Made by a program: the position numbers and the translations under genes. Shown here piece by piece: positions 10,421 to 24,552 of a stretch of 64,000 nucleotides of DNA (positions within the stretch are counted from its first letter, which is position 1; every line of letters begins with the position of its first letter). The notes under the pieces were generated by a model that was not told the origin of the DNA, searched no databases, and worked only from the letters and a program-made list of their open reading frames with translations. The stretch spans positions 11,647,914 to 11,711,913 of the forward strand of contig NC_089321.1 in the NCBI RefSeq assembly GCF_036669915.1, read 5' to 3'. Origin of the DNA: Pocillopora verrucosa (lineage: Eukaryota; Cnidaria; Anthozoa; Scleractinia; Pocilloporidae).

Positions 10421-13400
10421 ATGGCTGAAACTCAATACAAACCGCCCGGACTGGAGGCATGGGACATTGTGATAGTTGTGCTGTATTTTATTGTCATACT
10501 TGGTGTTGGACTTTTCGTGAGTATTCCTCAATTCAGTTTGCTGTTTATCTTTTGAGTCAAGCTGAGCTTAGCGAAGCCTGTGTTCAGCTGCTTCTTTGGC
10601 CCAACACCCAGCTCGCCTGTGCTTTGTTCATTTCAAAGTCGGCTCGATTGGGTATGAATGTCACAGCTTCGAATTATTTTGTAGGTTTGAACAGCTAAAA
10701 CTGCAATTTAGTGGCATTAATATCTCGGCAATTTCCACCTTTGTTGACGGGCTTTTAGCGTGTTCTCGGCCGGAAAGAATAATAATGATAACAGTAATTA
10801 ACTTGTTTGGTTTTTATGATCTCGCTAAACATCGTACACCTTGCGCTTTCAGAGGTGACAACTATTTCTGAGTTTGCCTTACTGCAGACGGGTCTCTCAA
10901 ATCTTAACGAAATTCCGACTAGATCACTGATACACTTTTAAACACAAGGAAATTGCAAACGCGTGGTCTCAAATGTTTACACATTTAACCAATTTAAGTT
11001 GAGAGCGAATTCCTTTCATCGGAGATTTACAATATCGGCGGGTTAGACATAATCTCATGAATTAAGAATGTTTGATTATTCATGTGATTACCTCTCTATT
11101 TCATATTTATTTGATAACAAAATTTCCAAAGCACCTGTTGGTTTTAGATATTCCTTAACTCTAATATTTATCGTACGTTTCATCGATAATAAGTCGTAGT
11201 TAGCGAACAATGCTATTTCCGCTGTTGCGGCTGGTAACATTAATACTTGTGTATTATTTCCCTGTAATCTTTTGTTTTGTCGAGTGTGCTAATTTAAAAA
11301 CAAATATTAAGTTGCTGTTTGGGAAGAACTCAATAAAAAAAGAAAAAAGTTTATCACTTGGGTGAGGGCTCCACACGCAAATTTTGTGCATAAACTTTGA
11401 CACAGAAAAAGCGTCTGACGTTAACGAATATGTTTGGTTCTTTAGAATAACGAGATATGAGGCGATTGCATGACAGTCGACAATCGTGTGAAATCTGCTA
11501 CGTGAAAGGCATGTGAAAAAATATTTGAAAATCATGTGAAAACATTTTAACACTTCGCGAAAATCAACCCATGATTTTCACACAGTTTTCCAATTAACAC
11601 TGAACACTGGTTCTAATGTGGTTTACTGTAAAGCAAAACAGAAAACTAGATACATTCTTTTAGTAAAGCCTGGACACAAACCTGAACTGATTGTTCATGA
11701 GTCTCTGTGAATTTTTTGTAATTAATCCAGACAGTAATTACTCAAGCACATACTTGGAGGATGCCTGCGTTTGAAATTTGCATTCAAGAACTAATGATGC
11801 AGATCCTTTGATCAATTATGTTATGCATAAGTTTCTCTCAGATTGATTTATTAAAACAAATAGACCTTCTTTATCAATTACATGGTTTCCTGGTAGTAAC
11901 ATACTCACATTGTGTTAATCAATGACAGTCCAATACTAAAACATAAGTGATGGGGAACAATAAGCTCTAAGTATTCACTATTTTACCTTGTTGGTCAGTA
12001 AAGATGTTCTTGTTTGTCACTCATATAGGATAGCAACAAGTGCCCAACAAGGATCCTTAAAATTTCCTTGTCAAATGCTCTACCACTGTCCAAGCTACAG
12101 CCAATATACTATGTTGCCCTTCTAGGGTACTCTTATGTTTCCTCTCTCTCCCCTCCCTAACTGTGACAAAACATCTTTCTTTATTCAATTACTGGCTAAA
12201 ATTTTACTACCTAGTTACGCTCATATTATGCATTACATATTGTTGATTTCAAAATTGTCTGAGATGCTTATCACATATTAACTTAGTATATACTATAGCC
12301 AAGCTTATGTAGATACCAGCTTTGTAGCTGAATGGGCCACCGTGAATAAATAAATAAAGTTTATCTTATCTCTTATCTCATCCCCGGAGGACAGTGGTAC
12401 TCGCTAGAGCATCAGACTGAGAAATCAGAAGGGCAGAGGTTTGAATTTTTGCAGAGTGTCCTTTTTTTTTCGTCCTATGCTTAAAACTAATGATAACATC
12501 CTTTTACTATGGATGCCTTCAGCTGAAATTTTATAACTTCTATTAAATCTATTTGTGAATGCCACTGTTCACAATGACCACAATAATTTGTATAATTTCT
12601 TACAGGCTATGTTCAAGTCCAACCGTGGAACTGTCAGTGGCTATTTCTTGGCTGGACGATTTATGACCTGGCTTCCAGTATGTAAAGTTATCTTGTTTCA
12701 TTGTAAAGAAGGTTTTTATTGATAAACCTTTCATTCCCAAGTTCCTTATGATATTAGTTTGGAGAATTTGGTATTTGATAAACTAATAATCCCCTGATTG
12801 ATTTATTTCTTTATTCTTGTCACTTGTCTGTGTGATAATGTATTGAGATTGTAAGGAGAAATTCTGTCTTGGTCACTCTTGGGAGTTAAAGGGATAAAAC
12901 CCTGTTCCATGTTGTTATTGGGTTTCTCTGTCATTTTTTCTTGCATTCATTTGACCTGTAATAGGAATGTATATTTTAACAAACATTTATGAATAATCTT
13001 AGTGGCAACTAGTTCTCTTTTAGTATGATTTTTGGGGTTTAGCCCCTTTAAACTACTTTTGTTTTAAGTGGGTAAGTTGATCTCCCAGAAGGCCTCCTTT
13101 CTGGATTTGGTTAAATTTCATATTTTCTATAAATTTGTGTTATATCCTTGAAGCATCAATATATGTTTTATGGAAATGTGTATCTCACTTACCTGGAGAT
13201 TATAAGAATTAAATAATTAAAATGTTATGGCTCACTTTTTGAAAACTGAATAGTCAGGTCCCCATGTTATGCTACTTTTGCCAAAAATTCAATTTCCAAT
13301 CCTTTTTTTTTTCTGCTTGCCATGGCCACTAGAATAGTGGCAGCTTGGAAGAGTTGATAACAAAGACTATATGTGGTGAACTGTAATAATTCTTTTATCA

Positions 13401-16400
13401 AATGGCAGTTGAGATTAACATCATGTTAATGGAAAATATGTTTTGAAAATAGGTTGGTGCATCACTTTTTGCAAGTAACATTGGCAGTGAACATTTTATT
13501 GGATTAGCAGGATCAGGAGCAGCTGGCGGAATTGGAGTTGGAGCATTTGAGTTCAATGTAAATAGTTTATCAAAAGTTAATTTGTTAATTTAAGCAGATG
13601 AGATTTGGATAGAGTTGTAATATCTGAATAACTGCTGGTGTTTCATTACCAATACCCAATGGAATTGGTTGGTACCTTGTAGGAATGGAAATAAGCTTGC
13701 ACCACAGCAAAAAAAAAAAAAACAAATAAACAAACAAAAACCAAGAGTTTGTCAGGATTTTGTCATTTTTTTAAAAATTCTATGCTGTTTGATTTTTTGA
13801 TGAATAACAAACAGTTAAAAAACCTCATATGCAAAGATGGGAGTTGAGCATTTTGTTGATGTAAAAAATTAGTTTGTCAATTGAGCCTTTGTTGTGTTGT
13901 GTTGGATTAAGATTAGAGACAGTGTGACTGTCCTGGAAAATGCTGTGAATTAGCAAAAACCTCTGCTTGTACAGGACAAGGTGCAGCAGATATTTTTGCA
14001 TAATCTGATATAACTGCATGAGCTCTCCATGAAATGGCAGACACTTCAAAGATGAAAGTCTCTCACCTTTGACTCCAAAAAAGTTGGTAGATATAGTATC
14101 TGAAGGCTTGGAGTAGACTGAGTTGTTGAGACCAGTGATTCTGATTTTTGTTTGTTCTTTTATTAGGCAATAATTCTTCTACAGTTGCTTGGCTGGGTGT
14201 TTCTACCAGTTTATATTGCTGGTGGGGTAAGTTTTCATTAAACAATTTTGCTTAAGCAAACAACTATGTCAAGATGTATGGAGTTTTCCTCTTAAAAAGA
14301 AAAAGCTTTGACATCTTTAAATACCAATGATAGCTAATTATTTTTTTCTGGCCACATAACAAGATATTTTGATAGTATTTGGCTTTCTTCCATTGTAACT
14401 GAATTCTTTGAAATGGCCTCTTATACAAACATAGTATTATATTAGAAAATGCCCTGAATGAAATGGCTTTAAATAGGAATTACTAATTAGGAAATGAATG
14501 TGTCATTTTCATTTTTCTTTTCAAAATTGCTTGATGCTGGCAACACAAGAGACGACAATTTCAATACAAAAGGGTTAATAAATAGCAACAATTTGAGATG
14601 CTGTGTTAGACACTGGCAAATGACAAATGGTTAAAACTGAACTAGTTACTGTCGGCTTTTAAGAGTAAAGATCTTCAAATTAACAATGAACAAACAATTT
14701 CTTGCAGTTTTTCCTCAGTGTTTATTTAAGAATCAGAGGAAAATTGATCAAAATTTGAGTCTTTTTTTGTCATTTGCCATAAATGACATGCCTGAACTCA
14801 CTAACTAGTATCAGTTAACCTGATGCATCAGTATCCATATTCTCCTTAGTGTTCTCCATATGTTTCCTAAGGTGCTGGCAAGGAGAATTTGTTTGACAAT
14901 CAAGAGCCTCTTAAGTTGGTGATCATTTCCTTTATTCTCACAACCTTTGTGTGATTCAGGGATGATGCTATAAGAGGAAATTAGGTGCTAAGTAACTCTG
15001 AGGGGTCAAAGGGTTAATTACTTACATCATGATGTTATCTTTTTTTCTTTGTTGTGTACAGATCTGTACCCTTCCAGAATATATTTCCCGTCGCTATGGA
15101 GGAAGAAGACTTAGAATGTGGCTTTCAGTTTTATCTCTTCTTCTGTACATTTTCACAAAGATATCTGTAAGTTGGTGTCATTTTTGCCATACTTCAATTA
15201 AATTTTCCATTTATAAATTAAGGTATTCATCTTAAAGGCAGGCTAGATGAAATGATGAGTCTAGAAATTTGCCTTGTACTAAATGAACAATTTGAATAGG
15301 GCTATAAATGAAGAGGATAAAACTCTGCTGGGGTCATGATTCCTCAGCAAAAGCTGAATAAGCTAATGAAAAGGTTCTTCTCCAGAAGACTCCAAGATTT
15401 CCAAATATGTTATGGTAATATAGTTGAGCCTGTATTAAGCTGTCACCTAGGGGAATGACAAGGTGACTGCTAAATTCAGGTTGACCACTAAGCACAGGTC
15501 CCATGGTAAAGAGGTATTATAAAAGGCAATTAAAAAAATTCCATTTTATGCCATGATTGACCACTTAATGTACAAAAACTTTCTTAAAAATACTACTAGC
15601 ATTGTTATCAATGAACAAAAATCAACAAAATTTGAGAAACAATCTAGCCGTTGGTTATACATTTTCATGAAAGAAAAACAGTTAACTCAGTGAAATGCAT
15701 GACAACAGCACCTGCACATGATGCATACAGCCCAATTCTACAGGCATAACTTGTACACTGTCAAATTACAAGCATGACAAATACACTATCATATTAGTAC
15801 TGAAATTGGGCTGGTGTCATGGCCAATCATGTTCAAGAGCTTTTTAAAGTTTTGACATGATCTGAAAACTTCTCAGTCATCTGGTAAGAAAAGGATGTGA
15901 ACTGTGAGATAAAAGTCAGATGGATGTCTGGTATAAAAATACTTCACTTACTTTGATTTCAGGTTAATTTATTTTCTGGAGCCTTGTTTATCCGTTTGGC
16001 TCTTGGTTGGAACTTGTATTTGGCCATTTTGTTGATGCTGGGAATGACTTGTCTCTGTACTCTCACAGGTTAGTGGTTTTTTTTTTTGCTCTTTTGTCCC
16101 AAGGGATGGGTAACCTGAAAGAGTTGAGTAATGGATCCACTCATCAGTGGCTGGGTATCCTGTGAAAAGACAGGAAGGCTTTAAGTGGCCATTAGGCTGT
16201 CAACCTTCTGAGTTTTTTCCCATGCTTTCCTGATTGGAAAAATCTGTAACTTACATTTAGGAGATAGAAACTTGTTTGCATTGGTATAGGAGATCATACA
16301 TAACTTTGACAAAACTGTCTTTTATTATGTTAACCCTTTCACCTCTTAGTTCTAAATATCAATTCTTTGGGCTCCCTGAAATACTTTTCTATCGATTTAG

Positions 16401-19400
16401 TGCTGAGAAGTTAGTTTTATTTTCATATAATTTCCTCAAGTGGATATTTTTCTTGTTCCTCGTGACCTTCTGCTTCAACAGTTATCAGAATTGTGAGGAT
16501 AATTTCTTTCTGGTCACTTTTGGGAGTAAAAAAAAATAACATGGATAATTAGCATATATCATGCAGGTGACTAAATAAATGCTTTTGCATGTGGTAATTG
16601 GCTCATTTGGAAATGATTAGCAGGTATCACTCACCTTTAAGTGGCTGCAGAGAAAAAAATTATGCATCAAGAGCTTAATTTCTGACCATTTTTTGGTATA
16701 TTGATAGAAAAAACGTATTTTGTGGTTTTTATGTGATACACACTTCAAAGTGGTGGATATTTACCTCTTCTGTTCACTGCTCAGTAGATATCTACCACTA
16801 TTCACTTCTGCTTTGGATTTAACCCTTAAACTCCTAGAGGTGATTAGCATGTAACTTCTCCCTGAAATATCAACACATTATCCAGCAAACAGGTAGTGAG
16901 AGTACTCAGGTAGAAGTAACAACTGTTGTTATCTTGATCTAACACCAAATTCTCACCACTAATTTACAAGGAAATGTGTGGTAGCTAGAGGAGAGAATAA
17001 ACAATCAGATCCTGGGAGTTAAAGGGTTAACCCGCATTCAATGTAGTGTATAGCTTGGTAGCTTAGATGGATGTTGCCACAACTAGTGTTCAAATTCCGT
17101 TGAAGCCTGAATTTTCTCAGGCTTTTTGTCTGCATTTGCTAGAAATGCAGCTCATCTGCAAGTATATTTGCTTTACTTGATGTTACAATGCAATAACCCA
17201 CTCAAATTATTCTCTGGTATTTTAACAGGTGGACTGACAGCAGTGATCTACACAGACACTCTCTGTACTTTCCTCATGGTTACTGGATCATTGACAGTCA
17301 TGGGACTTGGTAATTTTGTTTTGCTTGTGGCTAAAGAAGGCTAAGAAAACCATTTTTACTGTTATCAAGGATTAAAAATTTTGGCACTAAATGGTAACAA
17401 TCTTTAACCCTAAATCTTCCCATTTTATAATCCCTCCCCACCAGAATCTTCTTACCCCTCAAAATCTCAAAAATACCATTCTATTGAGAATGTAACTCCT
17501 TCATGGTCAACCCAGTCTTGAAAATGTGACCCCATTCAGGGGTACACCTATTATGAGGAAGTACCCCTCCTCCTCCTTGGAACCTCTGGTGTTTTAAATT
17601 GCTTAAAATTTTTTATATCTTAAACTTTTAACTTTTATTTTTAAAATTTGAGAGTTTTCTGTTCCTGGGGATTTTTCTCCAAGGATGGAAGAGTTTTGGA
17701 TCTAATACTTCAGCAGGATGCTCAGATGGCCTCCAAGTTGATTCAAAGTTAAAAGTCATTATTTAACTGCAGATGGGGTTGCTTTTGCTTCATCATCCAT
17801 CATATTGAGTTTAACCCTATCACTCCCAAGATCTCATTAGTAATTCTCCTCTCTCTCTGCCATAAAATTTTATGTTGTTAGTCAGGAGAATTTGGTATTG
17901 GATCAACTAGTAATCCCCTTGTTGATATCCTTCTTCATTCTTGTCACTAGTCTGCTTGACATTGTATAAAAATTGTACGGTGAAATTCTGTCTTGGTAAC
18001 TCATGAGAGTAAGAGGGTTAATTTGATATCAGCTCTTAAGGGCACCAGTGAAACTGGCCAAGTAATCGGTTTGAAAGCCATTGCCTATACATCACTATGA
18101 ATTCTAGAGAACCAATTTGTTAATTTGTGTTTGTTTTGTTTTTAGGATTTGCTGAAGTTGGTGGTTATGATGGTCTAAAGCAAAAATATATGATGGCAGT
18201 CTCAAATGATACTTTGTACTCAAACAGCAGCTGTGGCCGGCCAAGGGAAGATGCTTTTGTCATGCTGCGAGATCCTGTCAACTCCGACATGCCTTGGGCG
18301 GGATTCATTTTTGGACAGACAATTGCTTCAATTTGGTATTGGTGTGCAGACCAGGTTTGTTATGAGTGTCTTGTATAAAAGTAGAAGTTATGTTAAGTAG
18401 TGCGTAGAAGTTATTTATATTCAGGCAGGAAATGTTTAAGGCCAATAAATTAGTGTCTGATTCTATGCACTTTCTGAACACCTACTAGAGACTGAAGAGA
18501 CTATTGTGAATATAGAACTTTTCGATAGAAGGAGCATGGGTTTTGAACCTGTTCTGCTCTGTACAAAGCAAAATAAAATTTGTTGACAAATATTGTGGAA
18601 GAAAACAAATCAAGTCCTAATACCTGTTATTAAAGGATTCTCTGGAAGTTTTCTGCAAATCATAGGTATTTTTGGCTTCCTCTTTTCTAAACAGGTTCAA
18701 GGTTCAGCCCTTAATGGTGAATCTCTATAGCCACAAATTTGTCAGGATTGAGTCCCAATCCTAACCTTTTGTGTTCAGAAATGCTGTTATCAGGGAGTTT
18801 TACCTAGATGGGGGGCCAAACCAGGTCTTGCCTACATCTCATGCATCATGTATTTTTTATAGTATGTTCTAGGCAGAAGAAGCAGAGGGTTTGGGTGGGG
18901 TCAAACCTCCCTCATTTTTTGCTCTGCTGTTTCTATTGTGCTATTTAACTTTTTGCATTGTTTCACCAACAGGATGCCTGCAACAGTTTAGAATTTTTAA
19001 AGGTTGTGCAAATTTAAACAACCACCTTTTGGCTTAGTATTTAGCTGTTTGTTTTCTATTATGCAAGGTCATTGTGCAAAGAGCTCTTGCTGCCAAAAGT
19101 TTGTCACATGCCCAGGGAGCCTGCCTGTTGGCTAGCTACATTAAGATTTTGCCTCTCTTCACCCTGGTTATGCCAGGAATGATTAGCAGGGTGTTGTCGC
19201 CAGGTAAGGGAGGGGGAGATGTGTGGGAGAGGGTATAAGGAGAGGGGGTTTAAATGAACTTATCCATTCCTAATACTTTACACCATAAGATCAGTGTATA
19301 TATTCTCCACATTGTTCTTGTTACATCTTCTGTGGGATTGACAAGGAGAATTTGATCCCCATAGGATTCATGCAAACAAAATAGCTATTGTTTGATGCGA

Positions 19401-22400
19401 AGAGCAGCAACCATATAATGTGATACAAGCCAAAATGGCACCTTCAGGGAAATTGATCCAATATTTGGTGCTTGTATTTGTTTGCAGTTTTTGGTTCTTG
19501 TTTCCTAGTTTTTTAAAGGAATCTTTATAACAAGACATTTTCTTCATTTTAACAGCAGCTTGTTCTGACATTTGAGGTTTCTTCAGACTATTTATTAAAT
19601 TTTTTTAATATTGGCTGGTATGACATCAATTTATTTATCTAAGTCATTATTTCTCCAGCTTTTCTTATCAATTTGCTGCTTTGGTTGTATCTCTAGACCG
19701 TGTTGCATGTAGTGTCCCAGAAAAGTGCATGGAGATTTGTGGAAGTGAAGTTGGCTGCACCAACATTGCATACCCAGAGCTTGTTCTCAAGCTCTTGCCA
19801 ACAGGTAAGCTGCAGGTGACTATCAATGCCCTTAGAGATGCTGTGGTTGGGTTTTTTTTATCATTCTTTTTTAGAGGGGAATCTGAGCTAGCATCCCATT
19901 CAGAGGGAATGACGATACTCCTTCTGCCTTTTGCTTGGGAAACTTGAGGATGAACTTCAGCAATGATAGATAGGTCTCTAGGGTATGCAGTACCTGTTGT
20001 GAAATGTATTTGAGAAATTTTCAGTGAGTGTTGGATGTCGGATTGCTTTGTTTTTGCTATTTCTTTATGTGATTGGTCCAGAAAACTCGTGCCCCTTTAC
20101 TTAAAGTTCTTCTTGGCTCCTAGAGGTGTTTCCCTTACTCTGATTGCCCTTGTGATTGCTTTAGTTTTGGTTTAAGGATTCTCAATCGAAAGGCGCTCCA
20201 TAGTGAGTTTTGAGTAAGGAAAATAGGATTTGAAACGAAAATGAAACTGCATGGATAGGGTCTCCTCTACTGATTAAATATGAAATTTCCTGGACACGTT
20301 TTTGCAAAACCCTATCTGTGTGTCATTGTCTTCCTTAAGTCATACTCCCTATCGCCTTAAAATTATTTTAAAAATTTTCTATGAAAATTTGAATTGTGTT
20401 CTCTTCATTTTAGGTCTCAAAGGATTGATGATGGCGGTAATGATGGCTGCTTTGATGAGTGACTTGACCTCAATCTTTAACAGCGCCAGTACGCTCTTCA
20501 CCATTGATGTGTACGGCAGGTTTCGGAAAAAGGCCTCAGTTAGGGAGCTCATGATTGTGGGAAGGTAACAGTGGTTTCTTACGTGAAATAATTAACCAAT
20601 TAATAATTAATCAATAATTATTAAAATTTTCCTTAAGACTCTGTATGACATTCTACCGCTGTTTAGCCTGCCAGCAGGCTCTCGTGTTGGGTTAGGCACA
20701 GCGAGTTACTACATCATCGAAAGCCACTTCTGGAAAAGTTGCCGACACCGTTCTTGTTACCACATTTTGACATCTTCTGTGATCTGTTGTCGAACAGACG
20801 CACAATGACGTGAAATCCATTTGTTTTTTTATAATAAGGAAGCAGTATTGTTAATGATGACATCATCTGTGCGTCTGTCCTTGAATATTTCATAAGGAAG
20901 AACCAATCAAATTGCGTATGTACGTTAGCGTGTTATGAAATTGAAGTAGATACTTGATTTCTTCTCGGATTTTTGAACGTAGGTTAATCAGCTAATATCT
21001 CACCAGCATTTCCGATTCCAACCTCCGCAGCATAGTGGCACGTCAGCTACCATCAGCTGAGTTGTAAGGTTTCATGTTGGGAGAGAATCTAGCAAATTTT
21101 TGTGGGATTTTGCTCACCCGTCGAAAGCTACGCGACGAAAAATAGCGTTTTCTACATGAAAAATAGCGTACTTTCGATAGAGTTGCGCGTTATAAAAAGA
21201 CTCGATTCTTTGTGATCTCGATTCCGATGGCTCCTAAACGGCAGTTTGAATAGGGCCGGCCATTTCTTTATTCGAAACATCTGTGTGATTTTATAGGATC
21301 ATGGTCGCAATAATGACAGGAATAGGAATCTTGTGGATCCCTGTGGTTCAGAGTGTACAGGGAGGTCAGCTTTTCATCTACATCCAAGCTGTCAGTGCAT
21401 ATTTTTCCCCGCCAATAGCAGCCCTGTATTTGATTTCCATCCTCTGGACGAAGGCAACGGAGAAGGTTTGTCATCGTACGTGCCTTTTTTTTTCATCACA
21501 AACACAACAAGATGGACCAAGTTAACCCTTTGACCGTAAGAGTGACTGATTGTTAAACAAATTCTCCTTGTCAGCACCTTAGAATATGTGTAAAATATAT
21601 GTATAACAGTATGGAGAATATGTATACTGATGTAATGGTTTAAAGTGTTAACAAGGAAAGAAAGGTATTCTTTTTAAAATTTCTTACTTGTCGAGTTATA
21701 CAGAGGTGATTAGTGGATAAATACTCTGAGTTAGTCTGAACATAAAAAAACAACTGTGTCACTTCACTCGTATGCGGAGCTTTTCTTTCGACCGAAGGAA
21801 GTAAATTGGAAGAATTTCCGTATATCCCCATACCACTGTATTCTAGAACAAAGCATAAGTCCCAAAGGTAATCTACTGTTTTCGCCCTCGTTTTCCTTCA
21901 TCAAAGAACTGCATGTATAATGAAGTAGTGGGTGGTAGGGAAATTTTACTCGTAAATATTTGCACCTGTTTTGCGGAATAGATTTACAAGGCAGCAGCGG
22001 CAGTGTTTAGCTTTCTACAAGAGATATTCCCTTCACTAATTTACTTGCTTATGTAATTTCTTCTTTTGGCGCACATCTCAGGGTGCATTCTGGGGTATGA
22101 TCGTGGGCTTCATTGTGGGTGCAATACGAATGATCCTGGACTTCACTCACTTAGAGCCTCGTTGTGGTGAAGAGGACACTCGACCAGGCATCATAGCCAA
22201 GGTTCACTACATGTACTTTGCACTGATCCTCTTTTGGATCACAGTCATCACTATTGTGGTGATCAGTTACTTCACTAAGCCGAGGCCTGAAGGAAATGTG
22301 AGTAGAACAGTGTGTGTATGCATTTACTGAACTCAGCGGTCAAACGTGGGTCATGCGTAAATGGTCAGTTTTGTTCAGCCGCGCACTGAATTGCGCACCA

Positions 22401-23821
22401 ATTTCGCGGCACTTGGTCTAAATGTTTTGCTCCAGACGCAAGAGAAATATTTGAGTGATAAGTAATAATTTCCAACTAGCGCAAGGATATGCTCAAATTT
22501 TGAAGCTTTGCTCTCAGAAAACAGGGCCAGGGTCACAAGTTGAATAGCCCTTTGGCCATACAGCACTACCCCCTTTGCATAAAGAGTTACTTTCTATTAT
22601 ATCCACGAAAAAAATAATCGAGCATGCATGTTTTTGCGCCTTTTTTTTTTTTTATTAAGAGTGCTTTCCAGCCAACCGAAGCGAAGGAAAATAACTTATG
22701 GAGCCGATTAGAACTCAAAGAAATAAAAAAAAAAATTCTCACAGCGCGGGAAAACGCAAGTGACCAAGTCGCGATTGGTTGATTGTTTGAATCTGATTGG
22801 TTTAGAAAGTTGCACGCATTTTATGGACCAATCACAGAGCGAAGTAAAGCCTTGCTAACTTAAGTGTTACTGAACCTCAGACTGCTCGGTTGACCTGGTG
22901 GACATTACACGAGAAGCCATCGGACACAGACGTCATGGAGGAAGCCAGGGACGAGGAGATTGAAAAGCAAGAAATTCCTGAGGAGGATGACATAGAAATG
23001 GAAGAGATAGAGGCAGATGAAGACAAGGAGAAGGGAGCAACTGAGGAAACGCCGACCGTGACTTTGAGACCATCGAGTGAGTGAACACTTGAAGTTGTCA
23101 GTTACTATTGCTGTTGTTTTTGATGCTACACTTTCAATGTTTTGACTCAAAGCTTTGAATTAACGACCTATAAATTTTATTTTTCCAAACGCGGTCCTGA
23201 CATTTTTACTTATCGCCCTCGAGAACATAATTTTCCCACCAGTTTGTAAATTTGAACAAGCAAGAGCACTTTCTGTCGTACAACCAACGCCAATCTGATG
23301 AAAAAAAGGGAATATCAGGGGAGTTAACGTAAACTCAAAGCAATCTGCATGAAGAGAACAAACTGCCTGCAGCACGGATGAGAACATGGCCTTGACTTAG
23401 TTGTGATTACTATTAATTTTGCATCTGATTGGTTGAGAGAGTTGCATGAGTTTTCGGGACTAATCATAGATTAGGAAAACTCTCTCGTGTCAATTTGTGC
23501 CAAGCACTCACCAACCATTACGCTATAGAAATCTCGAGCTCATTATCTAACTATTACCTAGTATACTGTTGTTACTGCCCTCACATTTCATCTTGCCTTT
23601 CAGGGCATCCACCAGAATCGAAAATAAAGCGTTTGTACTCGTGGTTCTGCGGCTACGAGGCTGGAACAGAAGAAGCAAAGAAAGCAGCTCATGAACAACA
23701 CGAGCGGCTGGCCATGATCACATCGCTTGAACGAGATCCAAGAGCGGAAACGTTCCTCAACATAAATGTGGTCATCATTCTTGCAGTCGGGCTCTACCTC
23801 TACATTTTCTTTTCCATTTAA
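10421..23821 (+). CDS. SLC5 family sodium/solute symporter, 15 exons
   Basis: Exons 10421-10516, 12606-12677, 13453-13557, 14167-14226, 15062-15166, 15963-16068, 17229-17309, 18146-18354, 19068-19203, 19697-19804, 20414-20564, 21297-21465, 22082-22297, 22881-23076 and 23604-23821 join in phase with GT-AG borders into 675 aa, close to the usual 660-720 aa. Family signatures: [75 protein letters not shown] and [19 protein letters not shown] (the Na2-site helix). It should be a ~14-helix plasma membrane protein that couples sodium entry to uptake of a sugar or polyol. The [18 protein letters not shown] stretch resembles the myo-inositol (SMIT) branch, but the substrate cannot be fixed from sequence alone. 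Exon 14 encodes a strongly acidic loop ([18 protein letters not shown] and onward) before the last helix. The last residues are LYLYIFFSI. Confidence 0.93.
12300..12450 (+). mobile_element. Retroposon tail plus tRNA-Lys-like SINE piece
   Basis: GAATAAATAAATAAAG at ~12344 is a typical retroposon 3' tail. Next to it, CTAGAGCATCAGACTGAGAA then TCAGAAGGGCAGAGGTTTGAAT follows the D-arm to T-arm order of tRNA-Lys, but it lacks an intact acceptor stem, so it is a tRNA-derived SINE remnant and not a tRNA gene. It lies in intron 1 of the symporter. Confidence 0.5.
12722..12898. repeat. MITE-like element, TTAACCC family
   Basis: Starts AAACCTTTCATTCCCAAG and ends TTGGGAGTTAAAGGGATAAA. The body matches 93-297. 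Located in intron 2. Confidence 0.75.
14815..15017. repeat. MITE-like element, second subfamily
   Basis: Ends TTAACCTGATGCATCAG and GGGGTCAAAGGGTTAA. The body (AAGGAGAATTTGTTTGACAA, GGTGATCATTTCCTTTATTC) matches 45405-45617. Intron 4, ending ~45 bases before exon 5. Confidence 0.7.
16330..16540. repeat. MITE-like element, TTAACCC ends
   Basis: Left TTAACCCTTTCACCTCTTAG, right CTGGTCACTTTTGGGAGTAA then a run of A and TAAC. The body differs from the other copies. Intron 6. Confidence 0.65.
16818..17030. repeat. MITE-like element, TTAACCC ends, third body type
   Basis: Left TTTAACCCTTAAACTCCTAG, right TCCTGGGAGTTAAAGGGTTA. Part of its body resembles the start of the copy at 35724. Intron 6. 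Confidence 0.7.
17058..17140 (+). mobile_element. tRNA-derived SINE fragment
   Basis: GCTTGGTAGCTTAGATGGAT resembles an A box and GTGTTCAAATTCCGTTGAAG a B box, followed by a GCCTGAATTTTCTCAGGC hairpin. Intron 6, ~90 bases before exon 7. Confidence 0.45.
17811..18021. repeat. MITE-like element, TTAACCC family
   Basis: Left TTAACCCTATCACTCCCAAG, right ACTCATGAGAGTAAGAGGGT then TAA. The body matches 93-297 and 36493-36708. Intron 7. Confidence 0.75.
21522..21652. repeat. Short MITE-like element, second subfamily, inverted
   Basis: Left TTAACCCTTTGACCGTAAGA, right TTTAAAGTGTTAA. Inside, AACAAATTCTCCTTGTCAGC is the reverse complement of the second-subfamily body at 14815. Intron 12. Confidence 0.6.
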
Positions 23822-24546
23822 ATTTTTTTCAGTAGACAGAGTTGTCAATAAATTTCGGTAGCCGGTCAAAATCACTTGCTAGTTTGCCAAGAGTATCCGG
23901 CACCTTTAACCACATTTTATTACAAGCGCGGAAGAAAAATCGTACAATTGTTGAAATGCAATTAAAAAAAAATTTGCACAAAAGCCATTTTTCGGTTTTT
24001 TAGTAAAATTGAATGCATAATTTACTAGTAAAAGGTTTAGATGTGTGATAAGATTCCAAGTAGCTTGATAGTTCGTGCGAATTTCGTGGACAGCCTGACT
24101 AAGAGAGTTCCGCGTCTTGCGTATGGTTCTACTTTCAAACGTATTGACACCCTTAGTTGAACATGTTTTAACTGGTGTGACCAGTTTCTCTTATCTTGTC
24201 GATCGGCTCGTTTTACGTCCTTTTTCGTTGAACACTAAACGATCTGAAGCTGCAGTGACAGTGTGTTACCTGGTTTGGTTTTGGTGACAGTAGTATTCGT
24301 TAGAGCTCATAGTTTCCGGTTACATTTCATGCGTTATCCAGATGTGATAGTGATGGCCATGTTGGGCAAAAATGCTTAACGAGGTTTAAGTGAGAAAATA
24401 GTTTTTGAAATTTTTATATACAGTATAATAGATTATATGTCATTTTCTTAGATTTGTCCAGAATTATATATTTATATCATGTAATTCCTAATACCCACTA
24501 ATACGCTATAGTAAAACGTATATGTTTGGTTTTTGGTAACTGAGTG

Positions 24547-24552
24547 AATAAA
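24547..24552 (+). promoter_or_regulatory. Poly(A) signal of the SLC5 gene
   Basis: AATAAA followed by the GT-rich GTTTTTTGTGAGGTAGTTTG gives a ~0.75 kb 3' UTR. An earlier AATAAA at 23847-23852, only 26 bases after the stop, is an alternative. Confidence 0.5.

Noticed and set aside
12372..12450. tRNA-Lys gene
   Set aside because: D-arm to T-arm words are present but acceptor stem and anticodon loop are not intact; tRNA-derived SINE is the better reading.
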